From the NCBI GenBank assembly GCA_949592205.1, contig CATIUR010000003.1, positions 79,884,501 to 79,948,500 of the forward strand: DNA of 64,000 bases, in the 5' to 3' direction. Positions 12,161 through 23,101 of the stretch are shown piece after piece. Source of the DNA: Helichrysum umbraculigerum. Its lineage: Eukaryota; Streptophyta; Magnoliopsida; Asterales; Asteraceae. Each line of letters starts with the position of its first letter. Position 1 is the stretch's first letter. The position numbers and the translations under genes were made by a program. Under the pieces are notes generated by a model. It searched no databases and was not told the origin of the DNA. It saw only the letters and a list, made by a program, of their open reading frames with translations.

Positions 12161-12198
12161 GTTGCTTGAGGACAAGCAACTTCTAAGTGTGGGATACT
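12161..12198 (+). other. 3' hairpin and polypurine tract of element C
   Basis: GTTGCTTGAGGACAAGCAAC (12161-12180) is a perfect 8-bp stem with loop AGGA. It is followed by CTAAGTGTGGGAT and, three bases on, by the 3' LTR. Element A has the equivalent on the minus strand at 20579-20613. Confidence 0.75.
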
Positions 12199-13853
12199 TG
12201 ATTTGACCTAAAAAATCATGTTTTTAAGTACATATTTCCGCATTTTTTGGACTATTATTTGGTGAAAACATTTCCAAACCATAATTATTTACTAAAAATC
12301 ACCAAGGTAGTCTAAATACAGACGTTGCTGCAAAAATTGGTTAAAACGTCCAAATAACACGCAAACCGAGGCAAAACTATCACCTTAAATATTCCCTTCT
12401 TGATTTTCTTACGCAATTAGATCTTAATTCATATTTTATAATTCCATTGGAAAATACAAGACCGGAGGTGAAAGAATCAGGAGAAACGGACGAAGAACGA
12501 AGAAGATGTGCAGTCTGGAAGCTCGCCGATCGTCATCCGGAACACGCAAAAGTCAAACACCTCCAAATTTGGGAAACTTAGTGTCATTAGAAGCGTAATG
12601 GAAAAACGAATCTAACAGCGTAAGAATCAAGCAAAACGGACTCCAAACGAAGAAGATACGGACGAACCAAGCAACCGAGAAATCAATGGAGGCCAAATGG
12701 AGCACCAACCCCCCCCCCCCCCTGGGCACCTAGGTACTGTATACGGCTCTTAGGGTGACGTATACGGGGTGTGTTGCCTTGTTGGGTGCCGTTTTCCCCC
12801 TTGGTCCGCTTGCCCCGTATGATGCTTTGATGCTTGTATCTTATGCTTCAAGACTTGTACAAAGGCTTTCACTCTTCTCCTATAAATAGTGGCTTCATTT
12901 CCACCATTTCACCACACCTCATTCTCTCATTTCTTCTTTCTCTCTCTAGTTTAGCATTCTCTCTCTAGCACTACTCTTAGGAGTCAGAGGAGAATTAGTA
13001 GGTTATAGGTTCTCTCTCTACTCTTTCTCTCTAGTTTCTTGCTAGGGTTTTAAACCCTTGGACTAGTGAGATGATTAGGGAGGGAAACCTTTCTGTTAGA
13101 TTAGTTATGTAGTTAGTTAGTAGAGGCTAGCTTATGTAATGCTTGGATATTAATGAAGAAATACAAGTGTTATTCTGCTCGCAATTCCTATCGGTATTTT
13201 CTATCCTTTCTATTATTAATTTGTCATATTGTTCTTGTTTGATGTATGTGATTTATTAATATTAGAAATGTCTATTGCTATGCATTGTGAGTAGTGTGCT
13301 TGTATGTTTTCCATGATTAATGAGTAGTTTGTTGTGATATATCTAATTGGGATAATATCGTTATGAAACAACGGAGGTAACGTTATACGGCTTTCATTTG
13401 TATAGCGCCGGAAACATCACGAATGTGTGGAGTACGGAACGTGGAAGCTATGAAAGACGTGGGCACAATCCGTTGTGGAATAATGTTCCCGATTATTATA
13501 TATTACGATTGAAAACTTGTGGTACTGTTTAACTATACATTTATGATTTCAAACTAAACTATCACCTTTCTTCCAATAAACGTGGTTAGAACCTTTATGA
13601 CAAGGAGTAGCTAACCATTGATCAAACGGTCACTACCTATCTATGTTTTCCAAAATAAAACATGGTCTGATTTTGAAGCTGTGGAAATACTGCCCAACCT
13701 ATCGTATAGTACACAGTGAATTAATTAGGGATTTATTGGGCTGGGATTTATAAAGTGAACGGGTTGTTTAGCTATCATAGATGATTTTACTCTAATACAA
13801 GCTTAGATATATAGAGTTCAGATAGCCGTAAAGTATGTAATCCAGGATAAAGC

Positions 13854-16605
13854 TGAAACGCCCCGAAAACAGAATAATTTTTTTTAATTACTCTTATTTA
13901 GGTCCCAACATCCAAATAAAATATGATACGTGATTACGTACCAAAGGACTACTCGAATTAACTAACCAACATACGTTATGGGCAAAACTTCCCATTTTCA
14001 AAACTACCATTTTTGCTCAAAACTACCTTTTTCAAATACATATAACTTTTTACTCGTTAAAATTTTGACAACCAAATTTTGTAGACACCTTCATTATAAC
14101 AAGATAAAGGTTTTCCATGTTTACACTTTTCTTTCAAAACTGCTTCTTGACCCTCAAAACTACCCTCAAAACTGCCTTATTTCTTCAAAACTACCGACAT
14201 TCAAGCAAGCATAACTTTTTACTCGGTGAGAGTTATGACCTGAAATTTAATACACATGTCCACTATAACATTATAAAACTTTCACTTTAGACACTTTTCC
14301 AAATTTCTCAAAAACTACAAATCTGGACGTGTGGGTTATTTTCGCCCATTTTAACCACTTTTTTGACTACAACCCAAATCACAAACCATAAACACTTTGA
14401 CTCTAACTTTTTGCACACATTATAAACATACCAAAACAAGTCTAACACCATTGCCCAAACCCATATAAGTACATTTTAACCCGATTCAAAAGTTTTGACC
14501 CGTTTGGTGTCTATTTGGACACTTTTACCAAATCTACTACATAACACCACAACATTACCCAATACCACACATGTTTGACTCTTACAACATTGTTGACTAT
14601 TTGTCAACTTCATCTTTGACCAACCAATCACTTTCAACCTATTTCTACAATTCAACACTTTGACCCAACCCAAACCAATCATACAACTACATACACTTGA
14701 CAACCACATACACTAGACACCATATCTCAGTTTGACTTTCAAAGTCAACTACTATACATTGACCAACATATTTAATTCGAAAACTCTTTGTTTGGGCGAT
14801 TTACACAATTGGACATCAAAACAACCATTCAAAAGAAAGAAGCATATTCTAACCATAAGCATGCTCCATATCCATGTCACTAACTTCTCATAACCCTTCT
14901 ATCCACATGTCGCTAGCGAAACATCAACCTACAACATAAACACTGAAACGGGTAAGCACAAATGCTTAGTGAGTACACAGGCAATCAAACAAGTAATCCA
15001 CATAACACTTAACACATATCAACACAATTACATAAACACAAAATCACTGGCTCTGAACACTGAACACTGTGTTAACCGCAGTTAACTCTCTGATTACTAC
15101 TGAACCTTTACTCATATTCAATAACCAACAACAATCAATTCACTAATCACAACACCTTTTAACATAATCTAAAACACACACATAAGAAATAAAACATATA
15201 ACAAGTAACTCTCCCATGATTGTATGATCCTCTAGCTCGGAAGCTATCCGAAAACACATACAACCAATTCATACACTGTTCACCACTTCATCACTATTTA
15301 ATCCACATATGTCAACAAGTTATCTTCCACCCGATTGTGTAGCCTCTTGCTCGGAAGCAATCCGGATCCAACACAATCGAATCATATACTATTCTTGACA
15401 ATTCTTTCCAGTTCTTTTCATTTACCTTTAAGCTAGTGACTTACTCATTACTTGGCTAACATCAAGCTAATGAGAAAATCACTACTTTTCTTACCAAATA
15501 ACACTTAAACACATAACAATTAAGCACAGTTAAATATAAACAAGTAATTTAACACAATAACTAAATTAAACAAATATAACAAATAACTTATTCTTTGATT
15601 GTGTAAACCTCTAGCCCGCAAGCTATTCGGTACTACACAATCACATCACCTATTTAACCCCCGTATCACTCACCACAATCTCTTAGACAACGATTTCATC
15701 AATGAAAGCACTCCATGTCTTCAACAGCTACATCATCATACATGACAACATATACACTTAATCATCTTTAACTTAACTATTAATCATATTAACTCCCTCC
15801 CCCACTTTGATTACACTTACTTTGATTCTTTAATTATATCTCTTTACTACTTTCTTCATAATCATACCCTATTAAAATCACTAGTTTCACCATTTATTAG
15901 CTTATTAATATAATCTTAACATAAACTCCATGAACACTCTTTTAACAATTCATCACTTATCAACTTTATTACCTTAAATTCATGTTCTATCTACATAATT
16001 ATACTCTATTAGCATCACTAATTATGTATTTAAGCTTATTTCATCATTCCATACAATTTAGCATAAACCTTAGAATTTCTCATAAACACTAAATCATTCA
16101 TTCATTATTTTCACAATGTTACATGATTACCAATGATCATATTAACTCTAACTAACACTAATTCAGTCAATTTCCAGCTTCAATTTCGGATTAGAACCAT
16201 TTATTTATCAAAACCCATCAAAACCTCATGAAACCCCAAAACCCTAGGTTAAATCATAGAAGAAATTCACTTACATGTTGTTAGGGATGATCAAAGGATG
16301 ATGATTATCACTTCTCTAACTTCAATTTATGATTTAGAACTGATTTTAACAAACCCTAGCTTCCTCCTGTATTTTCTTCTTCTTCTTTTGGACGTTTTTG
16401 GCATAAAGGAGAGATAACTCTCCTGTTAAAATCATACGTACATATGTATATCCCTTTAATATTTTATTCTCTTTTTAAACTCTACAGTCTGGAACTGATA
16501 AAACCGTTTACGTTTTTCACTATATCTCGTTATTTACATAATAATATTTCATAATAAAAATATATCCGTGTACGATATTAATTTCCTGAAATTCGGGGTG
16601 TTACA
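13854..16605 (-). mobile_element. Solo LTR I, 2,752 bp
   Basis: Begins TGAAACGCCCCGAA and ends TTCGGGGTGTTACA, flanked by AAAGC at 13849-13853 and 16606-16610. The uninterrupted sequence is in the 5' LTR at about 6165. No internal region or ORF of note is present, so this is a solo LTR. The terminal words resemble Tekay LTR ends. The minus strand is favoured because the GGAGAG..TCTCC hairpin, purine leader and AACCCTAG-type words read that way near 16200-16440. It does not align obviously with the D, E, F or H LTRs, so it is a separate family. Confidence 0.8.
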
Positions 16606-16865
16606 AAAGCCCTAAAACGTCCGAGTATCCAGTAAGCCGTGGAAAGGCCGTAGGCTGAACACTGTATTAGATCCTGGTGTAGTTTGTGATCCAGGAAAGA
16701 CTGTAAAATGGGTGAATACACAATGTAACCGTGGAAAACCTGTAAGTCGAAGACTGTATCACAGCTGAATAACGCTGAACTCAATCATAACCATTAATAT
16801 ATAAGTTAGCAGTCACCAATTGTCTTAATCTTAAATGCCTTGCCCAGATTAGATACCTCTGTATG

Positions 16866-19258
16866 TGTGACAACCGTCAATTTAGGACTATAATTTAGTG
16901 CCTAATCAAGTTTTAATACATGTAATTAGTTCTGTGTTAGGCTAATTAATGTATCAATTATTATATATATTGTTGAATATATATCTACAATTATGCGGTT
17001 TGTTCAAATCGTACGAGTTTCAAATAGAATGAATTTCGATACAATAAATACGGACGTTGGTGACCAACTTTTATTTAATAACGCTTTATGTCAAAAGTAT
17101 TCTTATTATAATACTTCGTATCCATTCGTACCGCACAATCAGAAAGTTACCAAATTTAAAATGTAAAACGCGCAACCAAATTAACTTACGTTTTTATAAT
17201 TCAAATATAAAGTGATTAGTAAAATATTTAAATAAAATATAGCGTGATAATTTGTATTTTAAAATGTACCAATTAATATTTAAAACAATTATTTAACGTT
17301 TAAATGACGGGGCAAACGAACACCGCACGGAGCGCAGTGCGCGGACTGAAAATGGTGGGGATTCACCAAAACCCCCTCCACTTTCTCTTTTCTTTTCATT
17401 TCTTATTTTCTTTCTTTCTCTCTCTTTCATTTCTTTTCTCTCAAAACCCCAAACACCCAAAAACTCACAAATTCACAAAATAAGCACCTCAAACAACCTC
17501 GGATCTTCAAGCCCATTTGGAAATAAACGACCACCTCGCGACGATCTACAATCCTACCTTTCCGGAATTTCATTTCGGCGATTTGTAAGTTTCCGACACA
17601 ACTTCGAAAACTCTCGTTTTTAAGTTTTATAACTTGCTAGTTGTTTGTATAACCTTGTAATGTCCTAAAATGGGTTGGGTAAAAATATTAGGCCGATCGA
17701 TGGCCGGAAAACGCGTTTTTGGAGTTGAAACTCCGATCAGACTCCGTACGTCGCATTTGGCCTGGAGCAAATGCGACGCAGCGACCTACGTCGCATTATA
17801 TCCCCAACGTCGCATACAGCGACGCAGCCTATTACGTCGCATTGACTTGCGAACGTCGCACATAGCGACGCAGACCTTAACGTCGCAAAAACGAACCTAC
17901 GTCGCATAAGCGACGTAGCACCCTACGTCGCTATTGACTTAGCACTGTTGACCTTAGCGACGTAACCCTTTACGTCGCAAAACTCTTACGTCGCAGCCTA
18001 CGTCGCAGCCTACGTCGCAGGCTACGTCGCACAAAACAGAATCTTCAAACCTCCAAATTTTGAAGTCAAAGTTACTGTTCAAAAAAAAAAGTCAAATTTA
18101 CTGTAGCAGTACTGTAGCAAAGTCAACATTTTAGAATTATTATTATTTCAACTAAATCACCAACGGGCCGTACACATTTTCAAATAAACAATTGAATCAA
18201 CTAAGTCATAGTAACTTAGATAATTCAATCAAACAAGTCGTTGTAACTTGTATCAACTTATTCCAAACAAGTCGTAGTAACTTGTAACAAAACAATCAAC
18301 CAAATCGGGGTAATTTGGACATCAAGTTAAGCAAACAATTTCAATGGTAGTCTTTCGAGATACCGGTACAATTAATAACAATTCAAGTGTCGTGGACACA
18401 TTCAGGTTTCAAGTCTTTGGACACCAACACACTGCTAATTACTTCAAGTTTATTAAGTTAAACACATCAGGAATCAGGTGAGTTTCATAGCCCCATTTTC
18501 ACTACTTTTACCAGGGGTGTGATATTACTGCATCATTTTGTTTTACAAGTAGAACGCAAGTGACAAACTTCAAATACTACATGAGTTTCAAGCTAATCAA
18601 TTTAAAGTCCTCCATAAGCATAGTCTCTAGTATTTTATAGCGTGAATGTTAGTATATGATATCATATGGGATTGACAATCCTCATCCGGGTTAGCACGCA
18701 CTAACCGGTCAAACGGATGTATTAGCATTTGGGAAGACGAGTGTTGATTAGGCACTCGTAGGAGGCATTTCAAGTTAGGTTTCCTTAAGTGGGCCTGACA
18801 AATCAAGTTAAGCTCAGACTATGTGCTCATGGACAGTATAACTTTTATTTTGCTTAATTGCATTTTAAATTCAATATAAATCTTGCGGTTCTGACAACTA
18901 TAAATTGACATACAAACCTGTGAGCTCACCATCGTTTTCGCTGACCCATTTTAGTATTTATCACAGGTACCCAGCAGTAGGTTGACTGCACAAGCAGGGA
19001 TTATTAGCTCGAGTCAGCATACATACAACTAGAGATTGGATTGCATTATTATATTTTGTAAAAGTAATTATGCTATGTAATCTCTCAATTTCAGGAAACG
19101 AGCTAATGTAACAATATTTTGATGTAAACATTAACTTTATCTATACAAGTTTAAAACGACGCATATAGTGGTCGTTCATTATATCTTGTGTGCTTTGTAT
19201 ATTGATTAGTGACACCCAAATCAAGCTTCCGCAAATCATTAAATTTGGGGGTGTCACA
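16866..19258 (+). mobile_element. Solo LTR H, 2,393 bp, Tekay type
   Basis: Begins TGTGACAACCGTCAATTTAG and ends TTTGGGGGTGTCACA, flanked by GTATG at 16861-16865 and 19259-19263. Its start, its GGCTAATTAATGTATC segment and its end match the D and F LTRs, so it belongs to the same LTR group (2,386 bp in F). At 17747-18030 it holds a cluster of TACGTCGC, GCGACGTA and AACGTCGCA words where D and F hold different palindromes. A leader hairpin (TGGTG/CACCA) is at 17353-17368. Confidence 0.9.
17747..18030. repeat. TACGTCGCA/TGCGACGTA palindrome cluster in solo LTR H
   Basis: More than fifteen copies of ACGTCGC or GCGACGT in 280 bases, in both orientations and irregularly spaced. The long ORF across it is only this repeat translated. 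Confidence 0.85.
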
Positions 19259-20578
19259 GTATGTGTTAAGAAAAGGTCAGTGGATAAATCGCGGACTGTT
19301 GCCTTATTCCTGCACTCCATCTGGAGGGTCACTTGGTCTCATCACAAGAGACGGTGAGGGGGGTTTTAAGGCAGTCCGATCTGACCATACTCTAGATAAC
19401 CTAGTACTCAGTGACATACTGATCGGTTCACCTGATTAGCAGGGTACTAGTGTTTACACTACAAGATATCGACGTGAAAGCAAGACACAAATCTTTAAAA
19501 GACGTTTTCAAACTAAAACATCATCTCAGCTATTCTAAGTCATGGTGAACCACGTCTTCATTATCCTTAAGTGTTATATATGCTAGTCTCCCTTTAGTTT
19601 TATGCTTTATTAGTTTCAGTAGTTTAGTTCAATTAAATATAAAAACCAAAACAATAACCCTTCCAACTTATTAAAACCCTAGCTTAGTTACTGATTAATC
19701 GGAACTAGCTCTGTTTCAATTCTGCCGTCGTGAGGAACGACCCTGGATCATTCTTACCACTTACTCGTATCAGGTATTCATACCAGTTCCAGTAGGTAGT
19801 ACGGAGGATTAGGCTCCCCCCGACTATTATAAAATTTAAAACTACCACCGTCGTCTGTCAGTAGCCAGTTTCGCGACCGGGGTAAAACCCGACCGACCTC
19901 TGACGGCACGATAGTATACTTACAAAATATAAGGATAAAGAAATCAAACCCTGATGATGAACAAGCTCTTCGTTGGGTTAAGAACCTCAAAACCCTAGAT
20001 TCCTAGCCTCCAAATTCACACCCCAACTCGTATTCTAAACCCCAAAGTCGAATTTAGAATATCAAAATCGTATATGGTTAAGTCTGGCCTAAGGCTCTAT
20101 TTATAGTTTTACAAACCGCCAGTCCAACCGCCGGTTGGAGTCTTCAACCTTCGGTTGGAGTAATTGTTCTCCAAGTCAAAGTTTGCAATCATAACCGACT
20201 TATTATTATAATATTCAACCGCAGGTTGGGTATTTCAACCGCCGGTTGAGTTTTGTTTCCAGAATATTCCAAAGTCGGGCCAGGCTTCACTTTTGGGTTT
20301 ATTAATCTTCTTAATCCGATTTTCTTCATTCTTTAGGCCCAATTAACTTTATCTTTGGGTTTAGTCTTCAATTCAGTTCCAAATATCTTCAAGCTTCAGT
20401 CTTCTCTCTATTTTCATCTTTTAAAGCTCTTTTCTCGTTCTTTTCTTCATTTAATTGCTTTTTTACCTATATTGCAAATATGAACAAATTAAGTATCTAA
20501 ATAAATATAAATGCAATAAAAAATATATAAAATGTAAGGATTATTAGTATATAAATATAGTATTATTTGATGTTATCA

Positions 20579-20613
20579 AATATCCCCACACTTAAGTTCT
20601 GCTTGTCCTCAAG
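20579..20613 (-). other. Polypurine tract and hairpin of element A
   Basis: On the minus strand CTTGAGGACAAG forms a stem with loop AGGA, then CTTAAGTGTGGGGATATT leads into the LTR. This is the counterpart of the signal at the end of C and fixes A's orientation. Confidence 0.75.
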
Positions 20614-20952
20614 TAGAATATATTCATAAACTAAAAATTGATAAGCATCAAACTAATACTTAACAATTAAAATACTTTAATCAAAAATCTGTTTCATAAT
20701 TCAAAACTTTAAACAATTTAATTAACATGGATAACTATTAAGTACAAATAAAAATTATTATTATTCTTCGCAAAATATAGTTCATGAATGATTACTAATA
20801 TTATTATCCGCTTTAAACAATCTATACTTATATTTCTGAATATATCTTTATTATTTGTATATATATTACTTATGATTTACACATATGATATACTCTTAAA
20901 CTTAATCATGCAATTTTCTTCTATATAAATATATAAAATCCATTTTTAAGAA

Positions 20953-21170
20953 TCAAGACATTGGTGACAGGTCTGCATTTCCATGCAACAGAGCGACATA
21001 ACTTGATTCAGGTAAAGCAATTTTTAAATCAAACCAACGGTGACAGGGCTATACCTTAGTATAACAAAGCGACATAGTTTGATTATTTTTTAAATTTGAA
21101 AGATTTATCTTTCTTTTGCTTTATTTTTAAGAATACTAATTAGAAATCAGGTCTGTGCTTAGTACAACAG
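20953..21170. repeat. Diverged repeats in A internal 3' region
   Basis: Three imperfect copies of a block containing GGTGACAGG(T/G)CT ... CAACAGAGCGACATA, near 20953, 21040 and 21145, separated by runs of A and T. Each can fold locally (ctctgttg with caacagag in part). Confidence 0.55.
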
Positions 21171-21543
21171 AGGAAACAATTAGTAAACCCCCAAATATTT
21201 TTATATAAGTATAAAGATATAAAATTATTGCATAATAAATCTAAGATTTAAGACTTTTATGTCATACATCATATTATGTATCATAAAATAATATATAAAC
21301 TATTTATTAATTTCTTAAAATTCAGAAATCTTTATATAGATTGCCTATTAGTACATCACATCATGTAACTATAAATTACTTCATTATTAAGTTGCTTACA
21401 TTATATATACAAAACAGTTAATCCACATTAAAGTCTAAACTTTTTTATATAAAACAAAACCTTGAACAAAAGTAGTTTAACTAATAAATACGTAGTTATT
21501 AACTTAAAATTTTTAAATTTTGATGAAAATTATGAAAAATATA

Positions 21544-21753
21544 TTACAAGTAAAACTTAAATGAATAATTAAAGAATTTTCTTTTCTTACGATCAATCAC
21601 CTTGCACCCATCTTCCTCCTTAGTTTCACGTTCTTGATGCTCACGCCTTAACTCATCTATAAAACCATAAATTCCTAAATGTAGAACCTCATATTTTCCA
21701 ACCGTAGGATTTCTAACTACCTCTTCAATTTCCCTTAACAACCGTTGCATCAA
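21544..21753 (-). CDS. Small charged ORF of element A (ORF2)
   Basis: Sixty-nine codons lie 54 bases beyond the end of ORF1, in another frame. The first codon in frame is TTG; the next is ATG. The product is charged and helical, with motif EIEEVVRNPTVGKYEVLHLG, then ELRREHQERETKEED and a lysine-rich RKKRKFF end that could be a nuclear or nucleic-acid-binding signal. An in-frame stop sits just upstream, so it would be a separate protein, a spliced exon or the C-terminus of ORF1 after a frameshift. I recognise no family. Coding status is uncertain, but the composition is less like random AT-rich DNA than the shadows around it. Confidence 0.4.
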   Translation of the reverse strand: MMQRLLREIEEVVRNPTVGKYEVLHLGIYGFIDELRREHQERETKEEDGCKVIDRKKRKFFNYSFKFYL

Positions 21754-21807
21754 CTCTTTCTGACGTTAAGTGAATAGCAATCCCGAAAATTTAAAAATAT
21801 TCATCAT

Positions 21808-22869
21808 TTAAGTATAAATTTGTGATGACCCTAAGTGAAATAGATCAATATGACAATAATGATGAACTCCATGAGATATCGACTTTAGCTCCATAATCAC
21901 ATAATTCGCCACATTAACTAGTGCCACTTCAGATATCCAATCAGGAACTTTCCTTCTCTGCTCATCTTGTGCGGGGTAGTATAAATCATTAATCATCTGT
22001 TGCACATAAAATTCCACCGTGCAGTTTACATAATAAGTGCTGCAATTCTCATGATCTTGTTGTTCCATCAAGCTTATTAATTGCTGCAACTCTTCTATCA
22101 AACTAATATCTGCCATCTGAGTTGGATCCCAAGTTGTCCATTCAATCTGAGCCCTATAAGATTCTAGTAAACTCATTTGTTTATCAGAGTAAGGAAACAG
22201 GTATCTCGTTAATGCTCTATAGACACAGGAATAAAGAATCTTCTGGCCTTCAAAGAAATCCTCCTCCCGCGCTTCTTGCGGATAGAATGTATCCCTCAGT
22301 TCGGTTACATATTTGTCAAAATAGTTCACCATTTGAGTGCGATTAGGATCATACCATTGATCATATTCTCTCTCAATCTTCTCGATGATGCGTTTCTGTT
22401 CTGGTGTAAACTCAATAGGCGAAGCCCTAATGACAGCTATAATATAATATGTATCATCCTTACCAACTTCTAAAAGCTGAATCATTCCATCCCTGGTATC
22501 TACTACTGGTACAGGTAACCTTTCTCTTTCAATATCCTCATCACCAGAACTATAATCTAAATCAACTTCCTCATCCTCAGACCTATTCTCTGAATCCTCT
22601 TCCTCATCTTCAGATATGGTGTCTAGTGTAGGGTTACTAATTAGCTTAAAAGAATGTTCATCAATGCAAATATCCTTGCATTCCACAGTTTCATTCAAAA
22701 TTTCCATTTTCTTATTTTCCATTTCACTAACAGTTAATGAATTCTGTATACACACATTACCACATAGTTTAGAATTTATAGAATTTAAATAAAACATATT
22801 ATACAAATAATATACAATTAAATAATTATACAATTTTACAAAATAGTCAAAAGTCCTCGGTAGCTCCAA
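21808..22869 (-). CDS. Unknown acidic protein of element A (ORF1)
   Basis: This 353-codon frame is the only long one in A and starts about 215 bases after the primer site. The ATG at 22869 gives an N-terminus rich in Tyr and Leu. A later ATG at about residue 50 (MENKKMEIL) may be the true start, giving about 300 residues. The region around residues 83-115 is strongly acidic (SEDEEEDSENRSEDEEVD). From about 150 onward it is a compact-looking domain with aromatic and charged residues, including FTPEQKRIIEKIEREYDQWY. There is no zinc knuckle, protease DTGA, RT FIDD or DDE motif. It sits where gag normally lies and, like the C protein, is acidic; no direct alignment was made. It could be a highly diverged Gag, a chaperone for packaging, or a captured host fragment. 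The frame is intact although the element is old. Confidence 0.6.
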   Translation of the reverse strand: MELPRTFDYFVKLYNYLIVYYLYNMFYLNSINSKLCGNVCIQNSLTVSEMENKKMEILNETVECKDICIDEHSFKLISNPTLDTISEDEEEDSENRSEDEEVDLDYSSGDEDIERERLPVPVVDTRDGMIQLLEVGKDDTYYIIAVIRASPIEFTPEQKRIIEKIEREYDQWYDPNRTQMVNYFDKYVTELRDTFYPQEAREEDFFEGQKILYSCVYRALTRYLFPYSDKQMSLLESYRAQIEWTTWDPTQMADISLIEELQQLISLMEQQDHENCSTYYVNCTVEFYVQQMINDLYYPAQDEQRRKVPDWISEVALVNVANYVIMELKSISHGVHHYCHIDLFHLGSSQIYT

Positions 22870-23083
22870 TGATTGTACACAAAAGTGGAGAAATAGGTCA
22901 GCGCGAAGCTTATTAAAAACCTATCCCTTTCTAGAAGCACCTTACTTCTTAATGGAAGCAGGGCTTAACTCTCCTTATACCTTTGTTTTTGTTAGTACTC
23001 TCAATGGGTGAGCCGATTTTTCAATTGACTTTGAATATACAAAAATTTATATTTTACAGGGAAAAAATTAAGATTACCGCTTA

Positions 23084-23101
23084 TCCCTGGCAGCGGCGCC
23101 A
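23084..23101 (-). other. Primer binding site of A, tRNA-Asp type
   Basis: On the minus strand TGGCGCCGCTGCCAGGGA, about two mismatches to the complement of the tRNA-Asp 3' end, six bases from the right LTR. It differs from the C site by one base. Confidence 0.8.

Larger units (their letters stand above)
8470..12198 (+). other. Long non-coding internal region of element C
   Basis: About 3.7 kb with no ORF above 90 codons and no recognisable domain. It contains repeated PPT-like words (AAGTGTGGGAT or close) at about 9200, 10277, 10578, 10640, 10704 and 12184, and a purine-rich stretch at about 11404-11606. It ends in the 12161-12198 signal. A decayed env-like or pol region is possible but unsupported. 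Confidence 0.6.
4502..19913 (+). mobile_element. Element C: LARD-type non-autonomous LTR retrotransposon
   Basis: LTRs start TGAT(G/T)TGACC and end GCACGACA (5') or GCACGATA (3'). The target duplication GTATA is at 4497-4501 and 19914-19918. The 5' LTR is 2,556 bp; the 3' LTR is about 2,560 bp once solo LTRs I and H are removed. The internal part, 5,141 bp, has no polymerase. It contains a tRNA-Asp-type primer site, one broken acidic ORF, a GGGAGGCAACCC hairpin, a purine-rich tract and a 3' hairpin plus polypurine motif shared with A. Mobilisation by an Athila- or Tat-type partner is inferred. Confidence 0.9.
12199..19913 (+). repeat. Element C 3' LTR, split by solo LTRs I and H
   Basis: Begins TGATTTGACC and ends GCACGATA. 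The C portions are 12199-13853, 16611-16865 and 19264-19913. The TATA box is at 12881-12888. Relative to the 5' LTR it lacks one palindrome unit and has a longer C run at about 12710. Confidence 0.88.
3143..20578 (-). repeat. Element A left (3') LTR, interrupted by C and internally duplicated
   Basis: Occupies 3143-4501 and 19919-20578 around element C. The first 1,080 bp (3143-4222) differ from the right LTR at about 8 positions. The last part (20095-20578) differs at about 21 in 484. At 4222 the sequence jumps back 450 bp and repeats. The TATA-like box reads TATAAATA on the minus strand at 20098-20105, with palindromes of the CAACCGCCGGTTG type just upstream of it (20119-20260). Confidence 0.88.

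Noticed and set aside
17670..17909. 79-codon plus ORF in solo LTR H with repeated Thr-Tyr-Val-Ala-like words
   Set aside because: It is a translation of the TACGTCGCA repeats.
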